DNA of 64,000 nucleotides. Origin: Devosia sp. Lineage in GTDB: Bacteria; Pseudomonadota; Alphaproteobacteria; Rhizobiales; Devosiaceae. This document shows, in pieces, positions 1 to 8,759 of this stretch. Within the stretch, counting starts at the first letter, position 1, and every line of letters begins with the position of its first letter. The stretch is taken from the NCBI RefSeq assembly GCF_014860165.1, contig NZ_JACZKG010000032.1, forward strand, positions 1 to 64,000. Reading direction: 5' to 3'. The notes beneath the pieces were generated by a model. That model had not been told where the DNA came from, made no database searches, and saw only the letters and a program-made list of their open reading frames with translations. A program made the position numbers and the translations under genes.

Positions 1-33
1 TGCCCGGCGCACCAAATCTCCTGGAGAGCTGAT

Positions 34-1422
34 ATGCCCCAAATCCTGATGCCCGCGCTCTCGCCGACCATGGAGGAAGGAACGCTCGCCAAATGGCTGG
101 TGAAGGAGGGCGACGAGGTGAAATCCGGCGACGTCATCGCCGAAATCGAAACCGACAAGGCGACGATGGAAGTCGAGTCGGTCGATGAAGGCGTGGTCAA
201 GGAATTGCTGGTCGCCGAGGGTACCGAGGGCGTGAAGGTCAACACACCGATCGCGCTGGTGCTGGCTGAAGGCGAGACTGCCTCCGCCGCGCCGGTCGCC
301 CAGACCGCGCCCGAACCCGCGGAAGCGCCTGTCGTGGCTGCCGAAAAGGCTGCCGAGGCCGCCCCTTCGACTGCCGCCGTACCGGCAGCGCCGAAATTCG
401 AAGCGCAGAGCGACCCCAACCTCCCTGATGGCGTCGAGATGGTCGAGATGACCGTGCGCCAGGCGCTGAACGAGGCCATGGCTGAGGAACTGCGCCGTGA
501 CAAGGACGTGTTCGTGATGGGCGAGGAGGTGGCCGAATACCAGGGCGCCTACAAGATCACCCAGAACCTGCTGCAGGAATTCGGCCCCCAGCGCATCATC
601 GATACCCCGATCACCGAGCACGGCTTTGCCGGCCTGGCCGTCGGCGCGGCTTTCGCCGGCCTCAAGCCCATCGTTGAGTTCATGACCTGGAACTTTGCCA
701 TGCAGGCGATCGACCAGATCATCAACTCGGCCGCCAAGCAGCTCTATATGTCGGGCGGCCAGGTCAAGGCGCCGATGGTGTTCCGCGGTCCCAATGGTGC
801 CGCGGCCCGCGTCGGCGCGCAGCACAGCCAGGATTATTCGGCCTGGTACAGCCACGTGCCCGGCCTCACCGTCATCGCGCCCTATAGCGCCGCTGACGCC
901 AAGGGCCTGCTCAAGGCCGCCATTCGCTCGCCCAATCCGGTCGTCTTCCTAGAGAACGAAATCCTCTACGGCTCGACCGGCCTCGTCCCCAAGGTCGATG
1001 ACTTCGTCCTGCCGATCGGCAAGGCCCGCATTGCCCGCAAGGGCGCCGATGTCACCATCGTCTCCTTCTCCATGGGCATGCGCTACGCCACCCAGGCGAC
1101 CGAGAAGCTGGTTGCTGCCGGCGTCGATGTCGAGCTGATCGACCTGCGCACCCTGCGTCCGATGGACAGCGACACGGTCATTGCCTCGGTCAAGAAGACC
1201 GGGCGCCTGGTGACGGTGGAAGAGGGCTGGCCGCAGGGCGGCATCGGGTCCGAGCTGTCGGCCCGCGTCATGGAGCAGGCCTTCGACTATCTCGATGCTC
1301 CGGTGATGCGCGTCACCGGCAAGGACGTGCCTATGCCCTATGCTGCCAACCTCGAAAAGCTGGCGCTGCCGAACGTCGATGAAGTGATCGCGGCGGTCAA
1401 CGCCGTGACCTACCGCTCGTAA
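34..1422 (+). CDS. pdhB: Pyruvate dehydrogenase E1 component subunit beta with N-terminal lipoyl domain
   Basis: This is the beta subunit of the thiamine-diphosphate-dependent E1 enzyme of the pyruvate dehydrogenase complex, which decarboxylates pyruvate and passes the acetyl group to lipoamide. Residues 1-78 are a biotinyl/lipoyl domain with the lipoylation motif ETDKATME (Lys42). An Ala/Pro-rich linker covers about residues 80-130. The transketolase-type E1-beta domain starts near residue 135. A lipoyl domain fused to E1-beta is known from alphaproteobacteria, whereas most bacterial E1-beta chains lack it. A GGAG ribosome site lies 8 bases before the ATG. pdhC follows after 11 bases, so the two are one operon. 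The alpha subunit gene should lie just outside the left edge. Identification is firm. Confidence 0.96.
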   Translation: MPQILMPALSPTMEEGTLAKWLVKEGDEVKSGDVIAEIETDKATMEVESVDEGVVKELLVAEGTEGVKVNTPIALVLAEGETASAAPVAQTAPEPAEAPVVAAEKAAEAAPSTAAVPAAPKFEAQSDPNLPDGVEMVEMTVRQALNEAMAEELRRDKDVFVMGEEVAEYQGAYKITQNLLQEFGPQRIIDTPITEHGFAGLAVGAAFAGLKPIVEFMTWNFAMQAIDQIINSAAKQLYMSGGQVKAPMVFRGPNGAAARVGAQHSQDYSAWYSHVPGLTVIAPYSAADAKGLLKAAIRSPNPVVFLENEILYGSTGLVPKVDDFVLPIGKARIARKGADVTIVSFSMGMRYATQATEKLVAAGVDVELIDLRTLRPMDSDTVIASVKKTGRLVTVEEGWPQGGIGSELSARVMEQAFDYLDAPVMRVTGKDVPMPYAANLEKLALPNVDEVIAAVNAVTYRS

Positions 1423-1433
1423 GGAGAACCGGG

Positions 1434-2795
1434 ATGCCAATCGATATCACCATGCCGGCGCTCTCTCCGACGATGGAAGAGGGCAAGCTCGCCAAGTGGC
1501 ACGTCAAGGAAGGCGACTCCGTCTCTTCCGGTGACGTGATCGCCGAAATCGAAACCGACAAGGCCACGATGGAAGTCGAGGCCGTGGACGAAGGCAAGAT
1601 CGGCAAGATCATGGTCGCCGAAGGCACCGAAGGCGTGAAGGTCAATGCCGTCATCGCCGTGCTGCTGCAGGAGGGCGAAAGCGCCGATGCGGCTGCTGCG
1701 CCCAAGGCAGAGCCGAAGGCTGAGGCTCCCAAGCCCGCCGCCGAGGCACCCAAGGCCGATGCCGGCACGGTGACCCGCGCCAATGCCGAGACGCAGACTG
1801 CGCCCGCTGCCAAGGCCGCTCCTGCGCCTGCCGCGACCAAGTCGGAAGGTGGCAAGGTGTTTGCCTCGCCGCTCGCCCGGCGCCTGGCCAAGGAAGCCGG
1901 CATCGAGGTGTCGGCGATTTCCGGTTCTGGTCCCAAGGGCCGCGTGGTCAAGTCCGACGTCGAAGCCGCCAAGTCAGGCAAGACACCGCTCAAGGCTGCT
2001 ACTTCCGCACCGGCATCCGCACCCGCCACTGGCGGCGCCGCACTGGCCGGCGGCATGACCAAGGCCCAGGTTCTCGCCCTCTATCAGGAAGGCAGCTACG
2101 AGCTGGTGCCGAATGATGGCATGCGCAAAGTCGTGGCGGCGCGCCTGACAGAATCCAAGCAGACCGTGCCGCATTTCTACCTGACGCTCGACTGCAAAAT
2201 CGATGCGCTGCTGGCCGCGCGCGAGCAGATCAATGCACAGGCGCCCAAGGGCAAGGACGGCAAGCCGGCCTACAAGCTCTCGGTCAATGATTTCGTGATG
2301 AAGGCCTGGGCCGTGGCCTTGCAGCGCGTGCCGATGGCCAATGCCACCTGGGCCGGGGATTCGATCCTCTATCACAAGCGCAGCGACGTCGCCGTGGCGG
2401 TCGCCGTTCCCGGCGGCCTGTTCACCCCGGTGGTCAAGAGCTGCGATACCAAGACGCTTCGGGAAATCTCCGAAGAGGTCAAGGATCTGGCGACCCGCGC
2501 CCGCAACAAGAAGCTGGCGCCGCATGAATACCAGGGCGGCGCCACCTCGGTCTCCAACCTGGGCATGTTCGGCATCAAGGAATTTGCCGCCGTCATCAAC
2601 CCGCCGCATGGCACGATCCTGGCCGTCGGTGTGGGCGAAGAGCGTGTCTATGCCGATGCCCGCCAGGTCAAGATCGCCAATTTCATGACGGTGACTCTCT
2701 CCTGCGATCACCGTTCGGTGGACGGAGCGCTGGGCGCCGAACTGCTCGGCGTGTTCAAGGGCCTGATCGAAAACCCGGTAATGATGCTGGCCTAA
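1434..2795 (+). CDS. pdhC: Dihydrolipoamide acetyltransferase, E2 of pyruvate dehydrogenase
   Basis: E2 is the core of the pyruvate dehydrogenase complex and transfers acetyl from lipoamide to CoA. The lipoyl domain covers residues 1-78 with Lys43 in ETDKATME, nearly identical to the domain of the neighbouring E1-beta. Next come an Ala/Pro/Lys linker, a peripheral-subunit-binding domain at about residues 140-180, and the catalytic chloramphenicol-acetyltransferase-like domain. The active-site motif DHRSVDG, with His426 and Asp430, sits near the C-terminus. The length of 453 residues is normal for a single-lipoyl alphaproteobacterial E2. An AAGGAGAA ribosome site precedes the ATG. Confidence 0.96.
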   Translation: MPIDITMPALSPTMEEGKLAKWHVKEGDSVSSGDVIAEIETDKATMEVEAVDEGKIGKIMVAEGTEGVKVNAVIAVLLQEGESADAAAAPKAEPKAEAPKPAAEAPKADAGTVTRANAETQTAPAAKAAPAPAATKSEGGKVFASPLARRLAKEAGIEVSAISGSGPKGRVVKSDVEAAKSGKTPLKAATSAPASAPATGGAALAGGMTKAQVLALYQEGSYELVPNDGMRKVVAARLTESKQTVPHFYLTLDCKIDALLAAREQINAQAPKGKDGKPAYKLSVNDFVMKAWAVALQRVPMANATWAGDSILYHKRSDVAVAVAVPGGLFTPVVKSCDTKTLREISEEVKDLATRARNKKLAPHEYQGGATSVSNLGMFGIKEFAAVINPPHGTILAVGVGEERVYADARQVKIANFMTVTLSCDHRSVDGALGAELLGVFKGLIENPVMMLA

Positions 2796-2807
2796 GGGGC
2801 AGGGCGC

Positions 2808-3458
2808 ATGAAGACCATTCTCGCCTATGGCGACAGTCTGACATTCGGGGCCAATCCGCAGCCCAACGGGCCGCGGCACGCCTATGAAGACCGCTGGCCG
2901 ACCGTGCTGGAAAAGGGCCTGGGCGGCAAGGCCAGGGTGATTGCCGAGGGGCTGGGCGGTCGCACCACCGCGTCGGACGACTGGTATGCCAATGCCGATC
3001 GCAACGGCGCCCGCATCCTGCCGACGCTGCTGGAAAGTCATTCGCCGCTCGACATGGTCATCATCATGCTGGGCACCAATGACCTCAAGCCCGCCATCTG
3101 CGGCTCGGCCCTGGAGGCTTCGTTCGGCATGCGCCGGCTGGTGCAGATCATCCGCGGCCACTATGCCGGCAAGGGCGAGACCGCCCCGAAGATCGTCCTC
3201 GTCGCGCCGCCGCTGCTCTGCGACACCGAGAATGCCGACATGCTTGGCCATTTCGGTGGCCTCGCGCACGGTCTGGAGCAATCCAGCCAGTTTGCCGCCC
3301 ACTACGCCCGCCGGGCTGAAGAATGGGATACCGGATTTTTTGACGCCTCGACGGTGGCCGTGGCCGATCCGCTCGATGGCGTGCATCTCGATGCCAGGAA
3401 TACGCGGGCGATCGGCGAGGGGCTAGTGCCGGTCGTCAAATCCATGCTGGGTCTTTGA
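2808..3458 (+). CDS. GDSL/SGNH-family arylesterase-type hydrolase
   Basis: A 216-residue SGNH hydrolase. Block I is GDSL with the nucleophile Ser10. Block III is GTND at residues 89-92. A C-terminal DGVHLD segment supplies the catalytic Asp/His pair. This layout matches small bacterial arylesterases and acyl-hydrolases; the substrate cannot be read from sequence. No signal peptide is visible, so it is probably cytoplasmic. It lies 12 bases after pdhC and 30 bases before lpd, so it is probably cotranscribed with the pyruvate dehydrogenase genes, a position often seen in Hyphomicrobiales. Its role there is unknown. Confidence 0.85.
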   Translation: MKTILAYGDSLTFGANPQPNGPRHAYEDRWPTVLEKGLGGKARVIAEGLGGRTTASDDWYANADRNGARILPTLLESHSPLDMVIIMLGTNDLKPAICGSALEASFGMRRLVQIIRGHYAGKGETAPKIVLVAPPLLCDTENADMLGHFGGLAHGLEQSSQFAAHYARRAEEWDTGFFDASTVAVADPLDGVHLDARNTRAIGEGLVPVVKSMLGL

Positions 3459-3488
3459 CCCGCACCAATAGACTTTTCGGAGGCCCAA

Positions 3489-4928
3489 ATGGCTGACCAA
3501 TACGACCTTCTCGTCATCGGCGCCGGCCCCGGCGGCTATGTTGCCGCCATCCGCGGCGCGCAGCTCGGCATGAAGGTGGGCATCATCGAGCGCGAGCACA
3601 TGGCGGGCATCTGCTCCAACTGGGGCTGCATTCCCACCAAGGCCCTGTTGCGCTCGGCCGAGATCTACGGCCATATGAGTCACGCCAAGGACTATGGCCT
3701 GACGGCGGAAAAATTCGGCTTCGACATCGACGGCGTGGTGAAGCGCAGCCGCGCCATCGCGGCGCAGATGAACAATGGCGTCCAGTTCCTGATGAAGAAG
3801 AACAAGGTCGACATCATCTGGGGCGAGGCCGTCATCACCAAGCCGGGCGAGGTCAAGGTCGCGCCGACCAAGAAGGCGATCCAGCAGCCGCAGGTGCCGC
3901 CACCGAAAAACGCTTTGGGTGAAGGCACTTACAAGGCCAAGAATATCATCATCGCGACCGGCGCACGGCCGCGCGTGCTGCCCGGCATCGAGCCGGATGG
4001 CGACAAGATCTGGACCTATTTCGAGGCGATGAAGCCATCGGCCATGCCCAAGAGCCTGGTGGTGATGGGTTCGGGCGCCATCGGCGTTGAATTTGCCTCG
4101 TTTTATCGCTCGATGGGCGCGGAAGTGACCATTATCGAGCTGCTGCCGCAGATCATGCCGGTGGAGGATGCCGAGATTGCCGGCCTGGCGCGCAAGCGGC
4201 TGGAGAAGCGCGGCATCAAGATCCTGACTGACGCGAAGGTGGAGAAAGTCACCAAGCATGCCGCAGGAATTCTTGCAGATGTCTTGCTGAAAGACGGGAG
4301 CAAGCTTCAGGTCTCCGGCGACAAGCTGATCTCGGCCGTTGGCGTCCAGTGCAACATCGAAAATCTGGGCCTCGAGACGGTCGGCGTGAAAACCGAGCGC
4401 GGTGCCATCGTCATCGACCACTATGGCGCGACCAACGTCGCCGGTATCTGGGCAATCGGCGACGTCGCCGGCCCGCCGATGCTCGCCCACAAGGCCGAGC
4501 ATGAAGCCGTCATCACCGTCGAGAAGATCGCGGGGCTCAAGGTCCATGGCCTGGACAAAACCAAGGTGCCGGGTTGCACCTATTGCGAACCGCAGGTGGC
4601 CAGCGTGGGCCTGACCGAGGCCAAGGCCAAGGAAGCCGGACGCGAGATCAAGGTCGGCCGCTTCCCCTTCGTCGGCAATGGCAAGGCGATCGCCCTGGGC
4701 GAGCCCGATGGGCTGGTCAAGACCATCTTCGACGCCAAGACCGGTGAACTGCTGGGCGCCCATATGGTCGGCGCGGAAGTGACCGAACTGATCCAGGGTT
4801 TCGTGATCGCCATGAACCTCGAAACGACCGAGGAAGAGCTCATTCACACCATTTTCCCGCATCCGACGCTGAGCGAAACGATGAAGGAAAGCGTTCTGGA
4901 TGCTTACGGGCGCGCGCTGAACATCTAG
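3489..4928 (+). CDS. lpdA: Dihydrolipoamide dehydrogenase, E3
   Basis: FAD- and NAD-dependent E3 reoxidises the dihydrolipoyl groups of E2. The N-terminal FAD motif GAGPGG is at residues 11-16. The redox-active disulphide is Cys42/Cys47 in CSNWGC. A second dinucleotide-binding motif, GSGAIG, precedes the NAD domain, and the C-terminal dimer interface carries the active-site HPTLSE segment. About 35 extra residues around position 118-150 are rich in Lys/Pro/Gln; such an insertion is seen in lipoamide dehydrogenases encoded with alphaproteobacterial pyruvate dehydrogenase. A GGAGG ribosome site lies 6 bases before the ATG. Length is 479 residues. Confidence 0.95.
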   Translation: MADQYDLLVIGAGPGGYVAAIRGAQLGMKVGIIEREHMAGICSNWGCIPTKALLRSAEIYGHMSHAKDYGLTAEKFGFDIDGVVKRSRAIAAQMNNGVQFLMKKNKVDIIWGEAVITKPGEVKVAPTKKAIQQPQVPPPKNALGEGTYKAKNIIIATGARPRVLPGIEPDGDKIWTYFEAMKPSAMPKSLVVMGSGAIGVEFASFYRSMGAEVTIIELLPQIMPVEDAEIAGLARKRLEKRGIKILTDAKVEKVTKHAAGILADVLLKDGSKLQVSGDKLISAVGVQCNIENLGLETVGVKTERGAIVIDHYGATNVAGIWAIGDVAGPPMLAHKAEHEAVITVEKIAGLKVHGLDKTKVPGCTYCEPQVASVGLTEAKAKEAGREIKVGRFPFVGNGKAIALGEPDGLVKTIFDAKTGELLGAHMVGAEVTELIQGFVIAMNLETTEEELIHTIFPHPTLSETMKESVLDAYGRALNI

Positions 4929-4975
4929 CCGCCGCTTTCCACAGGCATCACACGGCTTTTCAAGGAGTTATCCAC

Positions 4976-6016
4976 ATGGTCAAGGCAATCCAAGTCGGCC
5001 TGGGACACTGGGGATTCAGCTGGACCAAGGAAGTTATCCCCAAAGTTCCCAACATCCACATGGTGGGCTATGTGGATTCCAGTCCGGAGGCCATCAAGCG
5101 GGTGCAGAGCGAACTCGGGATCGAGGAAAGGCGCTGCTTCCACAGCCTCGACGAGGCGGCCAAAGGGGTAGAAGCCGATCTCGCCATCTGCACGCTCCGC
5201 ACCGAAGCGCATTATCCGGTCGTCAAGCGGTGCCTCGAGCTGGGATTCAACGTGCTGGTCGAGAAGCCCTTTGCTTCGACCATCGCGCAGGCCAAGGAAC
5301 TGGTCGAACTGGCGCGCGCCAGCGGCCGGGTGCTGATGGTCAGCCAGAACTACCGCTTCCAGCCGGCACCGATTGCGGCAGCCGAACTGATCGGCGCGCA
5401 GAAGTTCGGCCCGGTAAACCTGGTGTCGATCGACTTCCGCCGCCATGCGCCCAGCCAGGGCTATCGCTACTGGGACATGCCTGATCCGCTGCTGGCCGAC
5501 ATGTCGATCCACCACTTCGACCTGATGCGCATGGTGCTGAACGACAATCCCAAGCGAGTCTCCTGCCGCACCTGGAACCCGCCCGCCAGCCCCTTCGGGC
5601 ATCATCCGATCGGCGTGGCGACGCTGGAATTCGAGAAGGGCACCATCGTGTCCTATCGCGGCAGCTGGATGAGCAGTGGCCCGGTTACCCCCTGGGCGGG
5701 CGAATGGACCATGGATTGCTCGGAGGGCGAGATCATCTGGAGCTCGCGCGATCATTTCATGGGCAAAGCCGGCCCCGACAAGTTGAGCCTGCGCGAGCGG
5801 GACGGCGAGGCGGTCGCCTTTCCGCTCGACCCCATCGAATATGCCGACCGCACGGGTACGCTCGCGGCCATCGCCAAGGTGATCGAGACCGGCGCGATTC
5901 CCGCGCGTTTCAGCTCGGGAGAAGATAACCTGCATTCGCTGGCCCTGGTGCAGGCGACGATTCTGTCGGCTTCCCGGCATGGCGAATGGGTTGAAATCGC
6001 GGAGGTACTGCAGTGA
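4976..6016 (+). CDS. Gfo/Idh/MocA-family NAD(P)-dependent oxidoreductase
   Basis: The N-terminal Rossmann motif GLGHWG (residues 9-14) is followed by the EKPFA segment typical of the family, in which the Lys helps position the substrate. The C-terminal half is the alpha/beta domain of Gfo/Idh/MocA proteins. The family oxidises or reduces sugars, inositols and related polyols; no feature fixes the substrate here. AAGGAG lies upstream of the ATG. The stop codon overlaps the start of the next gene (GTGA), which suggests translational coupling, although the two products have no obvious link. Confidence 0.85.
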   Translation: MVKAIQVGLGHWGFSWTKEVIPKVPNIHMVGYVDSSPEAIKRVQSELGIEERRCFHSLDEAAKGVEADLAICTLRTEAHYPVVKRCLELGFNVLVEKPFASTIAQAKELVELARASGRVLMVSQNYRFQPAPIAAAELIGAQKFGPVNLVSIDFRRHAPSQGYRYWDMPDPLLADMSIHHFDLMRMVLNDNPKRVSCRTWNPPASPFGHHPIGVATLEFEKGTIVSYRGSWMSSGPVTPWAGEWTMDCSEGEIIWSSRDHFMGKAGPDKLSLRERDGEAVAFPLDPIEYADRTGTLAAIAKVIETGAIPARFSSGEDNLHSLALVQATILSASRHGEWVEIAEVLQ

Positions 6017-6270
6017 GCGTCGGCATGACTGAACTTCTGATTTTCCTGGCGATCGGGCTGGTGGCCGGGTGGCTTGCCGGCCTGCTGCTGGGCGGCGGCG
6101 GATTGCTGCGCAACCTGATCGTGGGCGTCATTGGCGCCTTTGTCGGTGGCTGGCTGCTCTCGGTGGCCAATATCTCGCTGCCGGTCGGCAATGCGCTGGT
6201 CAGCCAGATCATCACCGCCACCATCGGCGCTATCGTCGTGATCCTGGTTGCCCGAGTGGTCGCTCGATAA
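6013..6270 (+). CDS. GlsB/YeaQ/YmgE-family small membrane protein
   Basis: An 85-residue hydrophobic protein with three probable membrane helices separated by glycine-rich turns (LLLGGGGLL, GAFVGGWLL). This is the pattern of the transglycosylase-associated/GlsB family, small inner-membrane proteins often linked to envelope or general stress. The GTG at 6013 overlaps the previous stop by four bases; an ATG at 6025 is an alternative start. A second member of the same family follows at once, so this looks like a tandem duplication. Biochemical function is unknown. Confidence 0.75.
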   Translation: MSVGMTELLIFLAIGLVAGWLAGLLLGGGGLLRNLIVGVIGAFVGGWLLSVANISLPVGNALVSQIITATIGAIVVILVARVVAR

Positions 6271-6335
6271 GGGCGGGGGCTTGAAGGACACTCGACGGGA
6301 CGCAATATCTCGTGGAGAGTTTGAGAGGGCAAATC

Positions 6336-6635
6336 ATGGCACTACCGGAACGGCAAACTGCGGGCGGGGGCTTCACCATGGGTGGAAACAATAATCGCGC
6401 GATCCTGATTTTTCTGGGCATCGGCATCCTGGCGGGCTTCCTCGCCAGTCTCATCGTCGGAGGCGGCGGCCTGATCACCTACCTCATCAGCGGGGTGATC
6501 GGCTCGTTCGTGGGAGGGTATCTGTTCACGGCGCTGCGGATCGATCTGGGGATCAGGAACGATGTGGTTCGCCAGATCGTCACCTCGACGGTCGGCGCCA
6601 TCATCGTCGTGCTGCTGGCACGGCTGATCGCTTAA
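6336..6635 (+). CDS. GlsB/YeaQ/YmgE-family small membrane protein, second copy
   Basis: This protein repeats the architecture of its upstream neighbour: three membrane helices with a GGGGLITYL-type glycine turn, and a C-terminus ending in VVLLARLIA versus VILVARVVAR in the first copy. An extra hydrophilic stretch of about 20 residues precedes the first helix. The ATG at 6336 was chosen because GAGAGGG lies 6-7 bases upstream. A GTG at 6312 and an ATG at 6378 are also open. The paralogy with the preceding gene is visible by eye. Function is unknown, probably envelope stress. Confidence 0.72.
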   Translation: MALPERQTAGGGFTMGGNNNRAILIFLGIGILAGFLASLIVGGGGLITYLISGVIGSFVGGYLFTALRIDLGIRNDVVRQIVTSTVGAIIVVLLARLIA

Positions 6636-6665
6636 CCGCGGTCGCACCCAACGTCAGGACATCCC

Positions 6666-7619
6666 TTGGTCACTCTGATCGACACCTCTGCGCTCAAGCC
6701 GCGCCACCCCGAAAAGGCCAACCGGCCCGAAAGCGTGGTGCTGCGCAAGCCGGACTGGATCCGCGTCAAGGCACCGGGCTCACCGGTCTACAAGGAAACC
6801 CAGCAGATCGTGCGCGAGAACAATCTCGTCACCGTCTGTGAGGAAGCCGGCTGCCCCAATATCGGAGAATGCTGGTCCAAGAAGCACGCGACCTTCATGA
6901 TCATGGGAGAGATCTGCACCCGCGCCTGTGCCTTCTGCAATGTGCGCACCGGCCTGCCGGGACCGCTTGACGCTGGCGAACCGGAACGCGTTGCCCTGGC
7001 GGTCCAGAAGCTCGGTCTGGAACATGTCGTCATCACCTCGGTGGACCGCGACGACCTCGCCGACGGCGGTGCTCGGCACTTTGCCGAGGTGATCCTGGCC
7101 ATCCGTGCCGCCAATCCGAGAACCACCATCGAAATCCTGACGCCGGACTTCCTGCGCAAGGACGGCGCGCTGGAGATCGTCGTGGCGGCCAAGCCCGACG
7201 TCTTCAACCATAACCTTGAGACCGTACCCTCCAAGTATCTCAAGGTGCGCCCGGGGGCCCGCTACTTCCACTCGATCCGCCTGCTGCAGAAGGTCAAGGA
7301 ACTCGACCCCACCATGTTCACCAAGTCCGGCATCATGGTCGGGCTGGGTGAAGAGCGGAACGAAGTGCTCCAGCTGATGGACGACCTGCGTTCGGCCGAT
7401 GTGGATTTCCTGACCATTGGCCAGTACCTGCAGCCGACCAAGAAGCACTATCCGCTGCAGCGTTTCGTGACGCCGGACGAGTTCAAATCCTATGCGACGG
7501 TAGCGACGGCCAAGGGCTTCGCGCTCGTCTCGTCCAGCCCGCTGACCCGCTCGTCCCACCATGCCGGCGAGGACTTTGCCCGGCTCAAGGCGGCGCGCAT
7601 GGCGAAGATGGGACATTGA
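6666..7619 (+). CDS. lipA: Lipoyl synthase
   Basis: LipA is a radical-SAM enzyme that inserts two sulphurs into octanoyl groups on lipoyl domains. The auxiliary cluster ligands Cys58, Cys63 and Cys69 (C-x4-C-x5-C) and the radical-SAM motif CTRACAFC (Cys84, Cys88, Cys91) are both intact. The C-terminal [11 protein letters not shown] includes the conserved serine region that ligates the auxiliary cluster. The start is a TTG at 6666 with AGGACA upstream. Its place beside pdhB-pdhC-lpd, whose products carry lipoyl domains, makes functional sense. The 317-residue length is normal. Confidence 0.97.
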   Translation: MVTLIDTSALKPRHPEKANRPESVVLRKPDWIRVKAPGSPVYKETQQIVRENNLVTVCEEAGCPNIGECWSKKHATFMIMGEICTRACAFCNVRTGLPGPLDAGEPERVALAVQKLGLEHVVITSVDRDDLADGGARHFAEVILAIRAANPRTTIEILTPDFLRKDGALEIVVAAKPDVFNHNLETVPSKYLKVRPGARYFHSIRLLQKVKELDPTMFTKSGIMVGLGEERNEVLQLMDDLRSADVDFLTIGQYLQPTKKHYPLQRFVTPDEFKSYATVATAKGFALVSSSPLTRSSHHAGEDFARLKAARMAKMGH

Positions 7620-7635
7620 GACGTCAGCACCAGGA

Positions 7636-7715
7636 CGTCATCCCCGCGCGGGCGGGGAGCCACACTTACTGCGGCACATTGGCAAGAATGGATTCCCGCC
7701 TTCGCGGGAATAACG
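7636..7715. repeat. REP-type paired palindromic repeat
   Basis: Two small GC-rich hairpins face each other. One arm begins CGTCATCCCCGC and contains its own palindrome CCCCGCGCGGGCGGGG. The other ends GCGGGAATAACG and contains TTCCCGCCTTCGCGGGAA. The outer ends are imperfect inverted copies (CGTYATYCCCGC). This is the layout of REP/BIME doublets, which are dispersed in many Hyphomicrobiales genomes. It fills the gap between lipA and the Coq10-type gene and could also end or stabilise the lipA transcript. Confidence 0.7.
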
Positions 7716-7762
7716 CCGTGGAGTATTCATGGTCCACCGAAACCCCTGAATAGCCCAAATCA

Positions 7763-8206
7763 ATGAAGCGTTTCTTCGAGCGGCATGTGCCGCACCTGCC
7801 GCAGCCCATGTTCGAGATCGTGGCCGATCTCAATGACTATCCGCGCTTCATTCCCAACTGCAAGGCGATGGAGGTTCGCAAGGACCCCGCGGCCGGCGCG
7901 GCGGACGTGCGGCTGGCCAGGATGACCCTGTCCTTTGGGCCGATCACCCAGGCCTATACCAGCCGGGTCACGCTCGACCACCAGGCGCTGACCATCTCGG
8001 CCAGGGCGGTGGACGGCCCGTTCGCCTATCTCGACAGCGTCTGGAGCTTCGAGCCCGAAGGCATGGGCACGCGGGTCCGGTTCGAGATCGACTTCAAGAT
8101 ATCAAATCCGCTCATCGCAGCCGTGGCCGAGCCGGCTTTCGCCGCCAAGCAGGCGGAGATTATGCAGGCCTTTGCCGACGAGGCCGATCGGCGATACGGA
8201 GACTGA
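7763..8206 (+). CDS. Coq10/RatA-family START-domain protein (ubiquinone-binding type)
   Basis: A 147-residue SRPBCC/START-fold protein. The N-terminal pattern, with an IVADLNDYPRFIPNC segment, and the C-terminal amphipathic helix are typical of the Coq10/RatA family. Mitochondrial Coq10 binds ubiquinone and supports respiration. The E. coli homologue RatA was described as affecting ribosome association, so the bacterial role is less certain. The gene follows lipA in many alphaproteobacteria, and its nearness to pyruvate dehydrogenase fits a respiratory job. It is convergent with the next gene. Confidence 0.85.
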   Translation: MKRFFERHVPHLPQPMFEIVADLNDYPRFIPNCKAMEVRKDPAAGAADVRLARMTLSFGPITQAYTSRVTLDHQALTISARAVDGPFAYLDSVWSFEPEGMGTRVRFEIDFKISNPLIAAVAEPAFAAKQAEIMQAFADEADRRYGD

Positions 8207-8226
8207 CCCTAATCCATCCCTTAGGG
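8207..8226. terminator. Weak hairpin between convergent genes
   Basis: CCCTAA and TTAGGG form a 6-bp stem around an 8-base loop immediately after the TGA of the Coq10-type gene. There is no clear T-run, so this is at best a weak terminator serving the convergent pair. The call rests only on symmetry and position. Confidence 0.3.
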
Positions 8227-8243
8227 ACGGCAGAGCCGTCGCC

Positions 8244-8759
8244 CTAATCCTTGTCGCTGGTCAGCACCTGCAGCACCAGATCGAGCGCCGCCCTGACGCT
8301 TGCCTTGCGGATTTCATCGCGACCCAGATCGCCGAACCGATGCTCGATGACCACGGTCGCCAGCTCTGACGAGACCGCGACATAGACCAGCCCGATGGGT
8401 TTCTTTTCGCTGCCGCCATCCGGGCCGGCAATGCCTGTCACGGCGACCGCGTAGTCCGCACGCGCCGTGTTGCGCGCACCATCGGCCATGGCCCGGGCCA
8501 CCTGGTTGCTGACCGCGCCATAGTCGCGGATCAGGCGGGCCTGCACGTGAATCATGCGGGACTTGGCAGTGTTGGCATAGGTCACGTAGCCGCCATAAAC
8601 GGCGGCAGATGCCCCGGGAATGTCTGTTAGTGCCGACGCGATCATGCCGCCGGTACAGCTTTCGGCAGTCACAATGGTCTTGTTGGCTTCGGTCAGGATA
8701 TCGATGATCCGCTTGCCGGGATCGGACGTTGCCGTCTCCACTTTCCGTGCTGCCATCAA
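8244..8759 (-). CDS. pncC: Nicotinamide-nucleotide amidohydrolase PncC (CinA C-terminal domain protein)
   Basis: A 171-residue stand-alone CinA C-terminal domain. The TAESCTGGMIA segment (nucleophile serine region) and VTGIAGPDGG are the family's signature blocks. Characterised members hydrolyse nicotinamide mononucleotide to nicotinate mononucleotide, salvaging pyridine nucleotides. The long N-terminal CinA domain is absent, which is normal for this class. Its start codon overlaps the ispDF stop by four bases, so the two genes are cotranscribed leftward. Confidence 0.88.
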   Translation of the reverse strand: MMAARKVETATSDPGKRIIDILTEANKTIVTAESCTGGMIASALTDIPGASAAVYGGYVTYANTAKSRMIHVQARLIRDYGAVSNQVARAMADGARNTARADYAVAVTGIAGPDGGSEKKPIGLVYVAVSSELATVVIEHRFGDLGRDEIRKASVRAALDLVLQVLTSDKD

